From Platerodrilus igneus (Eukaryota > Arthropoda > Insecta > Coleoptera > Lycidae): a DNA stretch of 64,000 bases. The notes below the pieces were generated by a model, which worked only from the letters and a program-made list of their open reading frames with translations, was not told the origin of the DNA and made no database searches. The DNA is taken from NCBI GenBank assembly GCA_036346225.1, contig JARFIW010000658.1:1364001-1428000 (forward strand), in the 5' to 3' direction. Position numbers and translations under genes: made by a program. Shown here one piece after another: positions 1-9,459 of this stretch. The stretch's first letter is position 1. Each line of letters opens with the position of its first letter.

Positions 1-689
1 GTGAATTCCATAAACCTGGCGCTGTAAGGAAAGGGAATCACAGTGCTCATTGTATTGAAAAATTGGCAGATTCAAATGAAGTTTGGTCTACAGCATACAA
101 AGTTAGAGAAAAAGAACTTTCCCACATCTCTGTATATAAACATATATATTGATGAAAATAAGGTTAACGTTGATGACGGTATCGTTTAGGTGATTAAACA
201 ACATGTATCAATTACTAGCAAAAATTTCTTATAATTTTACTGACTTACAAAATATTTGGAAAATATCGATTTATCAACAACTCTGTCATACTGTTTGTAG
301 AAGTTAATTTAATTCAAGAATATTTTATTATTTATAAATGATGGAAATTTCATTAATCCGCGTACAAAATGCTTCTTCTATTAGAAGGTTGCCATGAACT
401 GCTTCGCAGCACTTCAAAAATTATTAAGAACCAATGATATAGAATGTAGTAAGTGCAAAGCCAACTCTTAAAAAATTTTATAATTATATATAAGGAGCGG
501 TATATCGTACGGAAAAGCATCCCGTCTATTATTTTTTATTCATGGACAAAAAGGAAAAGAAATATTAAACATCTACCGCTTTAGTCGCTTATTACGTCGG
601 TCAGATAAAGTTAGTGTTCTTTTGGCATTATTCTTTGTAACGCCAAACGTTTGTGTTACCCTACCTACGTAATTCCAGTAGCTAGGTAC
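1..689. other. AT-rich sequence without a recognised gene
   Basis: No convincing coding region, repeat or RNA was recognised here. Open frames are short and have no family resemblance that I can name. Confidence 0.5.
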
Positions 690-1074
690 AATAAAGTACA
701 AGCGCGAACTGCCCGCTGCTTTATTGGCTAGAAGAGAATTCCTCTCCTCCCTACATATCATCCATTTCACACGCCGTGGAGGTCGACTATCCTTACTTTT
801 AAAGTTTATTTCGGAAGACGAGAATGCAACTTGCCGTTGCATCTGAAGCCGCTGGTCCATCTAGCTTTCCAAGATTATTCTGTCCATCAGATTGGTTTCC
901 AGCTCCTAACGTATCTACAAACTTAGCGCAAACTTTTTCCAGGGCTCCAGTGATCCTTAATGTGCATACTTGGGCTGCGTTTACAACACAAATAGTTTCC
1001 ATGCAGTTAATTTTGCTCTTGGAATGATCCCAGGTGCCGACTACATTAGGTGCTTTACATGACGAAGTGTACAC
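690..1074 (-). other. GC-richer open stretch, possible exon, unrecognised
   Basis: This stretch is clearly richer in G+C than its flanks and stays open on the minus strand for about 90 codons (1074 to 799), with a second open minus frame at 860-573. The inferred peptide contains several Cys residues and a DTLGAG string, but it lacks the rest of any kinase or other fold that I know. It could be an exon of a host gene, a transposon fragment, or chance. No clear splice pair was found that would decide it. Confidence 0.2.
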
Positions 1075-2101
1075 AATAGTTTCATTATCGTTGAAGAACT
1101 ATTGTAACACGCGCATTGATTAAAATGCATCGTACGTCTGCGAAAGTATACAAGCCCTATGAACTTTTATTTGTAATCCTTTGTTATGTTATTTGCCTCC
1201 TCTTAATATTAATTGTAAATAAACTTTTATACACTACCTGTGTCTACTCTTTGTGGTGATCTATGAATTAAAATGACACGGTTTATCTCGATCTTGCAAA
1301 AGTGACTCTAAGAGTGTTGATTTATAATGCAAGAACTTGTAGTGTAAAACGGTTTGCTACATTACTTGCTATCAAAACAACATCCCGAAACAGATAACAT
1401 GCGATAAATGATATGAGAGTTGCACTGGTAAGAACAAAAACAGCCAAACGTATAGCAACTGGTTCAGGCCGAAGCAATTCCTTTTTAAATTTTAATTTTG
1501 CTGTAAAAAATCTGCTAGTTGTTGTCTTTTTCCAGACTGCAATTGTCAATTAGGGCTCCAAAATCGCTTAAATCGTTTTACAAAGTACACCTTTCCATGC
1601 AAATTGCTCCATACAACGTGTAACAAACGATTCCCATTACATATGCTTTATTCTATTTGAGAATACTCTTTCGGTAGTTTTCATTAACTTTTAATTCTTT
1701 ATTTTTATTTCTAAAACCATTTTAATTACTTAAAATAATCTACTCCCCTCAGAGAAGCAATGAACTTTTAACGTCGGCTATTTCAATAAAATCGTCTGTT
1801 TTCTATAGTAACTACAATTCAATTTCGCCATCAAGAATCGATCATGTGACGCCCTCTGTAATAAAATGTAAAATAATAAATAAAATAATATTCCTTGTCT
1901 AATGTTATACATCTGTGTCAATTTTGATAACAATTTATAAATATAATGTGAAATTATTACCAAAAACAAAAAAAGATATTCAACTTGAACACCCTGTATC
2001 TTTTTCGACAGCAACATTTTATTAAGGCATATTTGATCCAATTCTCATATTTTGATCTAACTAACCTGCGCTTACTCTATGTCCCTATAGTTATGGCTCA
2101 T

Positions 2102-2103
<2 letters not shown>
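1075..2103. other. Gene-free AT-rich sequence
   Basis: Nothing recognisable. A hydrophobic open frame lies on the minus strand at 1322-1549, but it has no family signature and the flanks show no exon signals. Confidence 0.45.

Positions 2104-2146
<43 letters not shown>
2104..2146. repeat. (TA)n microsatellite
   Basis: Uninterrupted AT dinucleotides. It forms the left border of the foldback repeat that follows. Confidence 0.95.
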
Positions 2147-2148
<2 letters not shown>

Positions 2149-2592
2149 AATGTAGTTTAGTTTCCTGTGAGTTATAAGTCAGGTGATGGCAGGAATACTC
2201 TTATTTAGTGCCTAAATATTTGAATTTATTTCTATACTCTGTCAACGACTTAAATCGAGATTAGTGGGAAAAATTGTAGTACACAGAATTAAAATTAAGA
2301 TTTAAAACTAATTTTACATTTATAAACAGATATTGACTTGGCAAAAAAAATATTAATAGAAAATTAGTTTTGTAAAGTCAATATTTTATTTATAAATCTA
2401 AAATAAGTTTTAAATTCTAATTTTAATTTCCTGTACTGCAAATTTCCTCTCAAATTTGGCTTTAAGCGTTTGACAAAGCATAGAAATAAATGTGAAAGTT
2501 TAGGCATTAAAAAATATTATTCTTAGCATCATTTGACCTATAATCCACAGGAAACTACTTTCAAATTAAATTAAAGTCGTTAACAATTGAAG

Positions 2593-2593
<1 letters not shown>
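2147..2593. repeat. Foldback (palindromic) repeat, family D
   Basis: Two arms of about 200 bp, 2157-2350 and 2352-2560, are imperfect reverse complements meeting near 2351. For example TAGTTTCCTGTG near the left end answers CACAGGAAACTA near the right end. Both outer edges touch (TA)n runs. The block GCCTAAATnTT..GAATTTATT recurs in the copies at 6724-6865 and 8383-8740, so this is a dispersed family and not a one-off hairpin. No ORF is present. A non-autonomous element or the terminal part of a Penelope-like element are both possible. Confidence 0.8.

Positions 2594-2620
<27 letters not shown>
2594..2620. repeat. (TA)n microsatellite
   Basis: Short AT run closing the right side of the family D foldback. 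Confidence 0.9.
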
Positions 2621-2624
<4 letters not shown>

Positions 2625-3690
2625 TAGAAAGTGGCGCCATCTTAGTCTATAAAGGCTGAATCCCAACTCATAGTAATTAATTATAAACTTTTATTAAAAG
2701 CGCTTGGTATGTAAAAGTGCAGTTTATATTAGTGAAATTGATGAATATTTTTATACACATCTTTCATTCGTTTAGCATCAAAGGTTCTTAATGAGATAGA
2801 CGCACTTATTCTAGCTGCAAATTACGTTATTTTAGAAAAAGTACGCAAAGGTTGAGATTGCAAAGGGATTCAAAATCGTATTATAAATGTACTACTACCA
2901 AATAGTCACGTAAGTTAGTTAATTTCGTCGTATAAATCCAACACTTGCTATGATAACGGCCATAAGAAAACCAATTTGTTATTTATATTTGATGAGATTA
3001 CAAATTAATAAAGAATTAAAATCATTAGAATTTACATATGATAATGACGTCGAACTAACAATAATCAAAGCATTCAGCGAATAGAATCATATGTTTTGCT
3101 GAGAGTAGTAGTTTTAACCTATCTGGTTTGGTCCTGTTGTAATAGAATTTGATACAAACTGGGTTTTGATTTAAATTTGGTGTGTTATGAGTAATTTTGC
3201 TTGGAAATCAATCCTTGAGATAGACGTCTGTGTTGGGAAGCTGTTTAACTGGATATAATTCCAGACTACTGTGATCAACATCAGATTAGCTTTAAGTTTT
3301 ATGCCTTTTTATAAAGGACTAGTAGAAAATTGCATTGTGTACTCAATAATTTAGTGTGAAATTTTGTAGCTGTAAGATTTAATTAATTCAGGTATTTATT
3401 TAGGACTATTTATAACGAAGAGCAGTATACACGCATTTTAGTGCAAAGGTATACTTTTTAAAGAAATAATCGTAGAGGTGAGAGTTATCTGACCAGGAAA
3501 GGTCAGTGTCAGCGTATTCCAAGTGTAAGTTGATTTTTGTATTTTTTATGTGATCCAATTTATTCGAGTCGGAGAGAATTTATGTTCTACCCACTGAACT
3601 GCCGTAAAAGTGGTTTACTTTATTTAGTTAGGAGTTACTACAAACTTAGTGGGAAAAGAAATTGGCGCACAACGTAGGGGTTCTTTATCA
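2621..3690. other. Gene-free AT-rich sequence
   Basis: No gene, RNA or repeat recognised. All frames are densely stopped. Confidence 0.45.
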
Positions 3691-4050
3691 GACATACAAT
3701 ATCACAGCACCAAAATGTTTGTTTATTAATGGAATATAAATTACCGGTCTGTGAAGGTGATATTGTTAAATTTATATAGCAAAGAATATAATAAATTTAA
3801 GTTGTGTGTACCTTGTTTATTGTTGAGTGGATTAGATTGTGTTGAATGTGAAAATTTTCTTGTAGTAGATGCTTTCAATGTCTAATATCTTGATGTCTTC
3901 CAATTTTGCATTTTGTTTTGTTGCATGTAGATGTGATGACAAAGCACAGCTTAGTTTACCAAGTCTGATATCACTTTTATGTTGGATTATACGGTTTTTT
4001 TGGTTACCGTTTAGACCAACCTACATAAGCTTTATTACAACTACATTATT
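3691..4050 (-). pseudogene. Penelope-like element GIY-YIG endonuclease fragment, inverted copy
   Basis: Read on the minus strand from about 4050, this segment encodes a start CSCNKAYVGWSKR, which is the Cys-rich loop plus the second half (YVG) of a GIY-YIG nuclease as found at the C-terminus of Penelope-like retroelements. The frame is then broken by stops and shifts. It is the diverged reverse complement of the plus-strand copy at 4063-4407: both share the SSHLHATKQ region, the ILDIES region and the sequence around the stop codon (minus-strand TAA at 3743-3741). The reverse transcriptase part is absent. The two copies lie head to head with a 12-20 bp spacer, an arrangement known for Penelope-type elements. 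Confidence 0.7.
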
Positions 4051-4062
4051 TCATCATTCAGC

Positions 4063-4407
4063 AACATCATTTATAAGATAGAATGTAGTTGCAATAGAAC
4101 TTATGTAGACCAGTCTAAACAACGGCTAAAAGATCGTGTAATCCAATATCAGAGTGATGCCAGACATGATAAACTAAGTTGTGCTTTGTCATCGCATCTA
4201 CATGCAACGAAACAAACTGCTAAATTCAAAGACACTAAGATATTAGACATTGAAAGCAACTACTACAAGAGGCTATTTCTGGAATCTCTTCACATTCAAC
4301 AACAATCTAATCCACTTAACAATAAAAAAAATACAAGTAACTTAAATTTAGTATATTCTTTGCTATATAAATTTAACAATATTCACTTTGACAGGCCAGT
4401 AATTTAG
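4063..4407 (+). pseudogene. Penelope-like element GIY-YIG endonuclease fragment
   Basis: An open frame of about 114 codons ends in TAG at 4405-4407. It begins NIIYKIECSCNRTYVDQSK and continues through QRLKDRVIQYQSDARH, SSHLHATKQ, a KDTKILDIESNYYKR block and a LESLHIQ helix with an Asn-rich end. This order (Cys-x-Cys, TYV at the YIG position, the R-x-K-x-R helix, a His, then I/L-D-x-E) matches the GIY-YIG domain at the C-terminus of Penelope-like elements. The Gly of YIG is changed to Asp, so the nuclease is probably dead. No RT lies upstream; the copy is 5'-truncated and joined head to head to the inverted copy at 3691-4050. Hammerhead-bearing repeats start 220 bp downstream. Confidence 0.75.
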
Positions 4408-4645
4408 ATTTCATTAATAAACAGATATTTTGTTCCTAAAAATCTTATTTTTTTACTTTTACTTCCTATTTTTAATTCACTTTCAATTCATTAACTAATG
4501 ATTAAAATTGACATCCTCATAATAGTTGTTTAAGTTCTTTCCACTTTTTCTTTTTGTAATGTTTAGATTTTGCTAAAATTAATATTGTACACATAGTTAA
4601 CTTCCGCAAAATATTTATTATTGTTTTCATGGTTTGCCACAAGGA

Positions 4646-4685
4646 CATTATGTCGACGTGTTTTGCCCTAATTGGGGATCATCAG
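4646..4685 (-). ncRNA. Decayed hammerhead ribozyme motif
   Basis: On the minus strand: CTGATGA, then TCCCC-AATTA-GGGC (stem II), then AAAA in place of the required GAAA, then CACGTC and GACAT. The order of parts is that of a hammerhead, but the GAAA box is mutated and stem I is poor, so it is judged inactive. Confidence 0.5.
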
Positions 4686-4842
4686 CAAAAAAGTAGCAAA
4701 GTTGTAGAGTAGGATCTCCTCTGTGCAGACTCTTACCAAAAGCCTGCAATGTCAGGTGGAATAACACGAAGGCACCTACTCTAAGCTATTGTAATGCCGT
4801 ACTTCCCATAAGGATCTTTGATAAAGATTACAATTTGGTTAC

Positions 4843-4885
4843 CCCTACCTGATAAGCTCCAATTAGAGCTAAACGCGTCGACAGG
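4843..4885 (+). ncRNA. Decayed hammerhead ribozyme motif with compensated stem II
   Basis: CCTGATAA, stem II GCTC-CAATTA-GAGC, TAAA, ACGCGT, GTC triplet, GACAGG. Both catalytic boxes carry one change (CTGATAA for CTGANGA, TAAA for GAAA). Stem II differs from the 24140 copy at two bases but still pairs perfectly, which suggests past selection on the fold. Confidence 0.55.
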
Positions 4886-5639
4886 ATTCCCATGTGGCTT
4901 ATTTTGATCATTTGCTTTTAAATTTCTCTACTTTTGATTAATTGAAGACTCATTAAACTTACTTATCTGTTAAATTATAATTTTTGGCTATGGGCCGGAT
5001 CTCCCCATTCGACTGTTACCAAAACCTGTGATGTTAGGTGAAATAACACGTAGGCACAAACCGTGAGCTAGGTGATGCTGTAATTCTCATTAGGGCAAAA
5101 CGCGCCGACAGGATGCTCAGGTGGCTTATTTTAATCAGTTGCTATTAAATTTCTTTAGTTTTGATTAATTTAACACTCATTAGATTTACTTATTCTTAAA
5201 ATTATAATTTTTGGCTATGGAAAAAGGAAGTTGAACCGGATCTCGCCCGTGCCGACTCTTACCAAAATCTGCAATATCAAGTGAAATGGCACGTAGGCAC
5301 AAATTGTGAGCTAGGTGATGTTGTACTTACCATATGTGTATGTGATGAATATTAGAACTTTGCTGCTCCTGTTCTGAAAGCCCCAATAGAGACACACACA
5401 ATCTTGTCAATCATATTTATTTATGTATTATGCTTCTCGTTACGCAGACTATATAATTCCATCGAGGAACTTCGTTTTGTCGTGAAACTTCAAAAGTCCT
5501 TAGCTTGTTTAATTGTTCTGTGTGGCGAATGTAGCTTAAATTTTGAAAATAATGGTGGATACTGTAGGTATTAAATAGTTTATATAGAAATGCTAATACG
5601 TGGAACCTCCTTCTACCCTCAAACTTAAAATAAGAAATT

Positions 5640-6590
5640 CTATCCTAAAACGCTGAAAGCTCCCGAACGCCGGATTAATCCCGTTCTTCTTGTAGTGAAT
5701 AAATGTTAAACATTTACCTCGGACACGTTCCTTACTGCGTACTAACTTGTTCTAATGGTGCGACAAAGGCAGATGCAAATTTTATTTTAGGTCTAACGAA
5801 GGATTTGTAAAGAGCACACAAACTTTTACCTCATTTAAACTTCGTAGAGTTACGTTTGATAAAACTCAATAGTTTTAGACTGTTGTTACACAGTTTTCCC
5901 ATGTGCAAACTAAACTTTATTCTAACATCAAATAGAATCTTCAATGTCTAACTTAATAGAATTGTTTTGTAATAAAGGATCGTTCACTTTAAATTCAGAC
6001 AGGTCAATGTTAGTTTTATGAGATAGTGTCATTCTGAGGCGTTTTCAGCATTGCGTATTTCACTTTCACACGACATTAACTTTCTTTTGTAGCAAGGCAA
6101 TATCTTCAGAGCATTTAAGTTCTCTACATATTTTGACACCACCAGATGCTTTTGTAACAAACTATAGTTGATACTTACCTAACAGTTATTGATAAACATA
6201 GTAAAAAACGAAAAGTACAAGTTTGATTCCCTACGAACTCCAGAAGTGACAAAGTTTGAGCTTATACAGAACTTAGATAATAAACTTACTCCACGTGTAC
6301 TTATTAAGCAAGCAGAACTGCTGTAGATATTGAGTTTTGGAAAATATTTGTAATCGATAACTCTAAAAAAAGCTTTACAAAACTCAACGGGCTCTACATC
6401 AACCCTACCTTCCTCATATAGTATTGCACTTACTTCCCTACAAAAACGACAAATTGATGGTAATGGATGTACATGTTGTACTATTAATGAACAATTTTGC
6501 ACATCAGCATAAATTTTGCTATCTAAAATTAATTCCAAGGGCTTTACAGAAACAGAAAGCATTGACATCGGCTTGTAGTTTGAGAGCCTA
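5640..6590 (-). pseudogene. CR1/Jockey-type non-LTR reverse transcriptase remnant
   Basis: The minus-strand frame 6568-6179 holds degraded RT core motifs: VDVEPVEFCKAFFRVI at the place of the (D)FSKAFD motif A, and VTSGVRRESNLYFSFFTMFINNC at the place of the SGVPQGS..FINDL motif B. Further along the same strand, at about 6120-5745, other frames show an IRNAEN segment, DVRIKFSLHMGKL, LSFIKRNSTKF and LYKSFVRPKIKFASAF, the usual thumb block of Jockey and CR1 clades. The motif A aspartate is Glu, the motif B Pro-Gln is Arg-Arg, and several stops and shifts separate the blocks, so the copy is dead. The endonuclease domain is missing upstream. Confidence 0.75.
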
Positions 6591-6682
6591 TCTATTTAGG
6601 CACTTTTTAACTGGAACACTTTTAATCATTCTTTAAACTAGATACCAAGGCGGATGGTAGTATCGTGCAAAACACACTACTG

Positions 6683-6684
<2 letters not shown>

Positions 6685-6723
<39 letters not shown>
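6685..6723. repeat. (TA)n microsatellite
   Basis: AT dinucleotide run directly left of a family D repeat copy. Confidence 0.95.
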
Positions 6724-6728
<5 letters not shown>

Positions 6729-6865
6729 TATTCTTCAATTATGGGTTTAAGGTCAGCTGGTAGGATTTAAAAGTAAACTCTTTTTAAATGCCTAAATTTT
6801 CGGATCTTTATTGTATCCTTGATCACAGGCTTTTCTAAAATAATGTTAACTAGGCTAAAGTTTAC
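6724..6865. repeat. Family D repeat, single arm
   Basis: Shares the ATGCCTAAATTTTCGGAT and CTTGATCACAGGCTT blocks with 8383-8740 and, more weakly, with 2147-2593. Like them it abuts a (TA)n run. Only one arm was recognised. Confidence 0.55.
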
Positions 6866-7059
6866 ATAAAATAAATATAACTTACAAATTGAGAAAATAA
6901 AATTGACATCTAAATGAATGGATTTTATATATAAAAGTTTTAGATTTTATTGCTTTTTGAAGTTGTAAAATTGTATAATTTGTAAAAGTATTAAAATGTT
7001 AAAAAAATTTTTGTTTTTAAATTGATGGATTGTATGATTTTGTATGTGTGCCTGCAAAT

Positions 7060-7250
7060 TTCTGTTTGTAGGAGTGTTTGTGCGCATGTTTGCTTGTGTT
7101 ATGTGTATGCGTGTGTGTGAGTGCATGTGTGTGTGTGTGTAAGTGTGTGCATGTGTGCATATGTGAGAGCGAGCGTGAGTGTGAGTGTGTGTGTGTGTGT
7201 GTATTTGTGTGTGTGTGTGTTAGAGAGAGAGAGAGAAAGAGAAAGAAGAG
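7060..7250. repeat. Compound (TG)n / (GA)n simple repeat
   Basis: Imperfect TG/TGTGCG runs followed by a GA-rich block at about 7220-7250. The open frames seen on both strands are by-products of the repeat. Confidence 0.95.
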
Positions 7251-7800
7251 AGAGAATGAATGTACATATACATTTTAGTGTTATTTGAATTATGTGTTTA
7301 TGTACTAACAATTCTTGCATTAACTATTTATTAACTATTGCTCTAAAATTAAGTAGATAGGTATAAATCGAACTTAAGCTATTAATATCAGTTCTTTTAT
7401 TTATTGCATTTTGATTTCGAAAGATATGGCACATTTCTAAGAACAATCTTTTCTGTTTATCTTTTTCAAATTTTGTTTGTTTAAATACACATATGCTTTT
7501 ACATTATCGATTTTATACACAAAAGCTCTCCCTTGTTACTTAATATACACAATTTACAACCTTCGAATATTAAAACTAATTATACTCGTATTATCTTTGA
7601 GTTTTTACATACTTCAAAGCTTTCACACTATGCAAATTTAACATGGCGATTTATTAATACACATGCATGCTATTATCCGTTTGTTTTAAGGTCAAAACTA
7701 ATTAATTTGGAGAGTAAATAATTTATTCCTGTTTTCTATATACACGGTCCTTGCGAAATTACTCTCTTGACTTAACTATCCCTCTTTACATATAATTTAC

Positions 7801-7805
<5 letters not shown>
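7251..7805. other. Gene-free AT-rich sequence
   Basis: Nothing recognised on either strand. Confidence 0.45.

Positions 7806-7855
<50 letters not shown>
7806..7855. repeat. (TA)n microsatellite
   Basis: About 25 AT units. It sits immediately before a 67-bp segment that is duplicated at 8244. Confidence 0.95.
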
Positions 7856-7859
<4 letters not shown>

Positions 7860-7922
7860 ATAAGATGAAATAATAACTTAGACTTTTATGCAAAGCCAAA
7901 TGATCATTTCAAATCGAGCTAG
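7856..7922 (+). repeat. 67-bp direct repeat, copy 1
   Basis: Begins GTGAATAAGATGAAATAATA and ends AAATCGAGCTAGTA. It is nearly identical to 8244-8311. The AAATCGAGCTA end also occurs in the (TA)n-bordered palindrome at 56786. Confidence 0.9.
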
Positions 7923-7945
7923 TAATTGAAAGATGGAAAATATAA

Positions 7946-8019
7946 GGTCTTGGACAGAACTTAAACCTGTATCCTGGTTTTGCCGGAACCATGCGTTTAC
8001 CAATTACGCCACCAAGACC
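7946..8019 (-). tRNA. tRNA-like cloverleaf, probably a pseudogene or SINE head
   Basis: Read on the minus strand, all four stems form. The acceptor is GGTCTTGG/CCAAGACC, with GGCG..CGC in the D arm and TGGTA in the D loop. The anticodon stem is TGGTT/AACCA around the 7-nt loop CCGGCAA, and the T arm is ACAGG/TCTGT around TTTAAGT. Length is 74 nt. The A-box region TGGCGTAATTGG is good, the B-box AGGTTTAAGTTC is degenerate. Position 33 is C in place of the near-invariant U, and the T loop lacks TTC, so function as a tRNA (formal anticodon GGC) is unlikely. A tRNA-derived SINE head or a tRNA pseudogene fits better. Confidence 0.45.
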
Positions 8020-8243
8020 GATGACACAATTGGGAAATTTGCAAAATTAAATCGTGTACGACGATACATCAACCTACCTTTCAACTACGTTCGGCATTTT
8101 TGTCAATCATATCTGACATTGTCAATTTTTGACTTATGTCAGTTATAGACAGGAAGCTACGCTCAAAATTATGGCTATAAGCCAAGTATTAAATATAGAA
8201 ATATTTTAGGTAGTTAATTACACAAGGTATTATAGGTATTATA

Positions 8244-8310
8244 GTGAATAAGATGAAATAATAACTTAGACTTTTATGCAAAGCCCAAATGATCATTTCA
8301 AATCGAGCTA

Positions 8311-8311
<1 letters not shown>
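8244..8311 (+). repeat. 67-bp direct repeat, copy 2
   Basis: Differs from copy 1 (7856-7922) by an extra C and little else. It is followed directly by another (TA)n run, so the pair looks like a local duplication mediated by the microsatellites. Confidence 0.9.

Positions 8312-8382
<71 letters not shown>
8312..8382. repeat. (TA)n microsatellite with one interruption
   Basis: Two AT runs separated by a single GTG at 8355-8359. Confidence 0.95.
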
Positions 8383-8392
<10 letters not shown>

Positions 8393-8740
8393 TTAGGACC
8401 TAAATATTTGTAATTCAAAATTGATTTGTGGGTTTGAGGTTTCTGGAATAAGTTGAAAACTCTTTTTTATGGCCTAAATTTTCGAATTTATTTTAAATTC
8501 TTGATCACAGGCTATCTAAAAAATTTTATACTCTAGATTATAAATGTGGTACATAGATTATAAACTTACAAAGTTGAGGTTAATTGAAAACTGGCATAAT
8601 AAGTTTTTCCAAGATTTTTATTGTGTTTGTTATGCTAGTTTTCAATTAACCTCAAGTTTGTAAGTTTATAATCTATGTACCACATTTATAATCTAGCGTA
8701 TAAAAAATTTTAGAGAGCCTGTGATCAAGAATTAAATAAT
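8383..8740. repeat. Foldback repeat, family D, tight hairpin
   Basis: Arms 8495-8602 and 8627-8732 are almost perfect reverse complements separated by about 25 bp. TTCTTGATCACAGGCT at 8496 answers AGCCTGTGATCAAGAA at 8716, and TGTGGTACATAGATTATAAA answers TTTATAATCTATGTACCACA. The left flank is (TA)n. The right flank runs into the palindrome at 8745. Confidence 0.85.
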
Positions 8741-8744
8741 TACC

Positions 8745-9450
8745 ATAAATTTTTCTTATTCAGGTATATGAAGTGTTAGAGGGAAGTGGGTAAATATTCT
8801 CTGTTGTCATATCGTTGTTCAATCTGTGTAGGGTATAACTGAGCTAGTCGAGGCATAAATTTAATTGCAACTGAGCGTTTAAACACATCGGGCTTACAGC
8901 GATATCGTAGCAATATATATATATAATTCAAAATTGATAGATATATATATATTGCTACGATATCGCTGTAAGCCCGATGTTTAAACGCTCAGTTGCATAA
9001 ATTATGCCTCGACTAGCTCAGTATACTCAGATTGAACAACGATATGACAACAGAGATTTTACACTCTCTAACACTTCATACCTGAATAAGACAAACGAAA
9101 TTCACCAAATTTTGTATAATAGGCTAAGAAAATGTACAATTTATAACTCTACGTCCTTGTAATATTATTAGCTATAAAAACTTTTGAATCATGAGCAAAT
9201 AAATATTCTTATTAAATTTGTTCACTACCAAAATTTTAAGCAATTAAAGCCAGCAAAGTAATTATTCTTTACATTGAAAGCTTCGTGAACGTTCAAAAAA
9301 ACTATTCCCCTGTTAACGTGATTTTTACGTCCTATACAAGATTTTTTCTTGACCTTTTACACAAAAATTACCTATATTACATGTGAGTTTTATGTTTATG
9401 AAATATTTGAAACAGGACGTGCAACATTCAAGAAATTATAAGTATAAATT
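8745..9450. repeat. Palindromic repeat family E, with an ORF-bearing right arm
   Basis: Arms 8757-8916 and 8950-9096 are reverse complements around a (TA)n-containing centre. The central sequence is TTGCTACGATATCGCTGTAA on each side, reading outward from the (TA)n. The right arm continues for about 350 bp beyond the palindrome, and this longer unit (to about 9400) is matched in reverse by 32795 down to 32345 and then by 30096 down to about 30030, the two parts being separated by the piggyBac element. A start codon followed by PRLAQ is conserved in all three copies. I suspect the 5' part of a retroelement, perhaps Penelope-like, but no catalytic motif is present to prove it. Confidence 0.75.
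9004..9162 (+). CDS. Short conserved ORF start of repeat family E
   Basis: A 52-codon open frame starts MPRLAQYTQIEQRYDNRD and contains an EIHQILYNRLRK block before TAA. The same ATG and first residues MPRLAQLYP are kept in the inverted left arm (minus strand, ATG near 8870) and in the copy at 32681-32345 (minus). There the frame reopens as LYNKLRNMYNL and runs further through LKPAKIIMYYIECFVE. Conservation of the start and of the basic YN(R/K)LR segment between copies suggests that this was the N-terminus of a real element protein. The function is unknown. An in-frame TAA after NSTSL truncates this copy. Confidence 0.4.
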   Translation: MPRLAQYTQIEQRYDNRDFTLSNTSYLNKTNEIHQILYNRLRKCTIYNSTSL

Positions 9451-9459
9451 CTTACTTTG

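Larger units (their letters stand above)
4630..5400. repeat. Four diverged copies of the hammerhead-bearing repeat (family P)
   Basis: Sequence words such as GCGTCGACAGGAT, GGATCTC..GTGCCGACT, TAATTTTTGGCTATGG and GCTAGGTGATGCTGTA recur at about 4630-4740 (inverted), 4790-5010, 5010-5220 and 5220-5400. The same words form the much better preserved palindrome at 24099-24671. The copies follow the Penelope-like GIY-YIG fragment, and I infer that they are its terminal (pLTR) repeats. Deletions remove the ribozyme core in the third and fourth copies. Confidence 0.75.

Noticed and set aside
880..930. DTLGAG string resembling the PfkB sugar-kinase signature
   Set aside because: The catalytic Asp that should follow (GAGD) is Asn, and no other kinase block is present on either side.
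3869..4081. 70-codon plus-strand open frame
   Set aside because: It is antisense to the inverted GIY-YIG copy, which explains its openness.
7078..7320. Open frames on both strands rich in Cys/Val or Thr/His
   Set aside because: They are translations of the TG/GA simple repeat.
8938..9000. Hammerhead-like string in repeat family E (GATGTTTAAACGCTCAG)
   Set aside because: Neither CTGANGA nor GAAA is present and no stem II can be formed.
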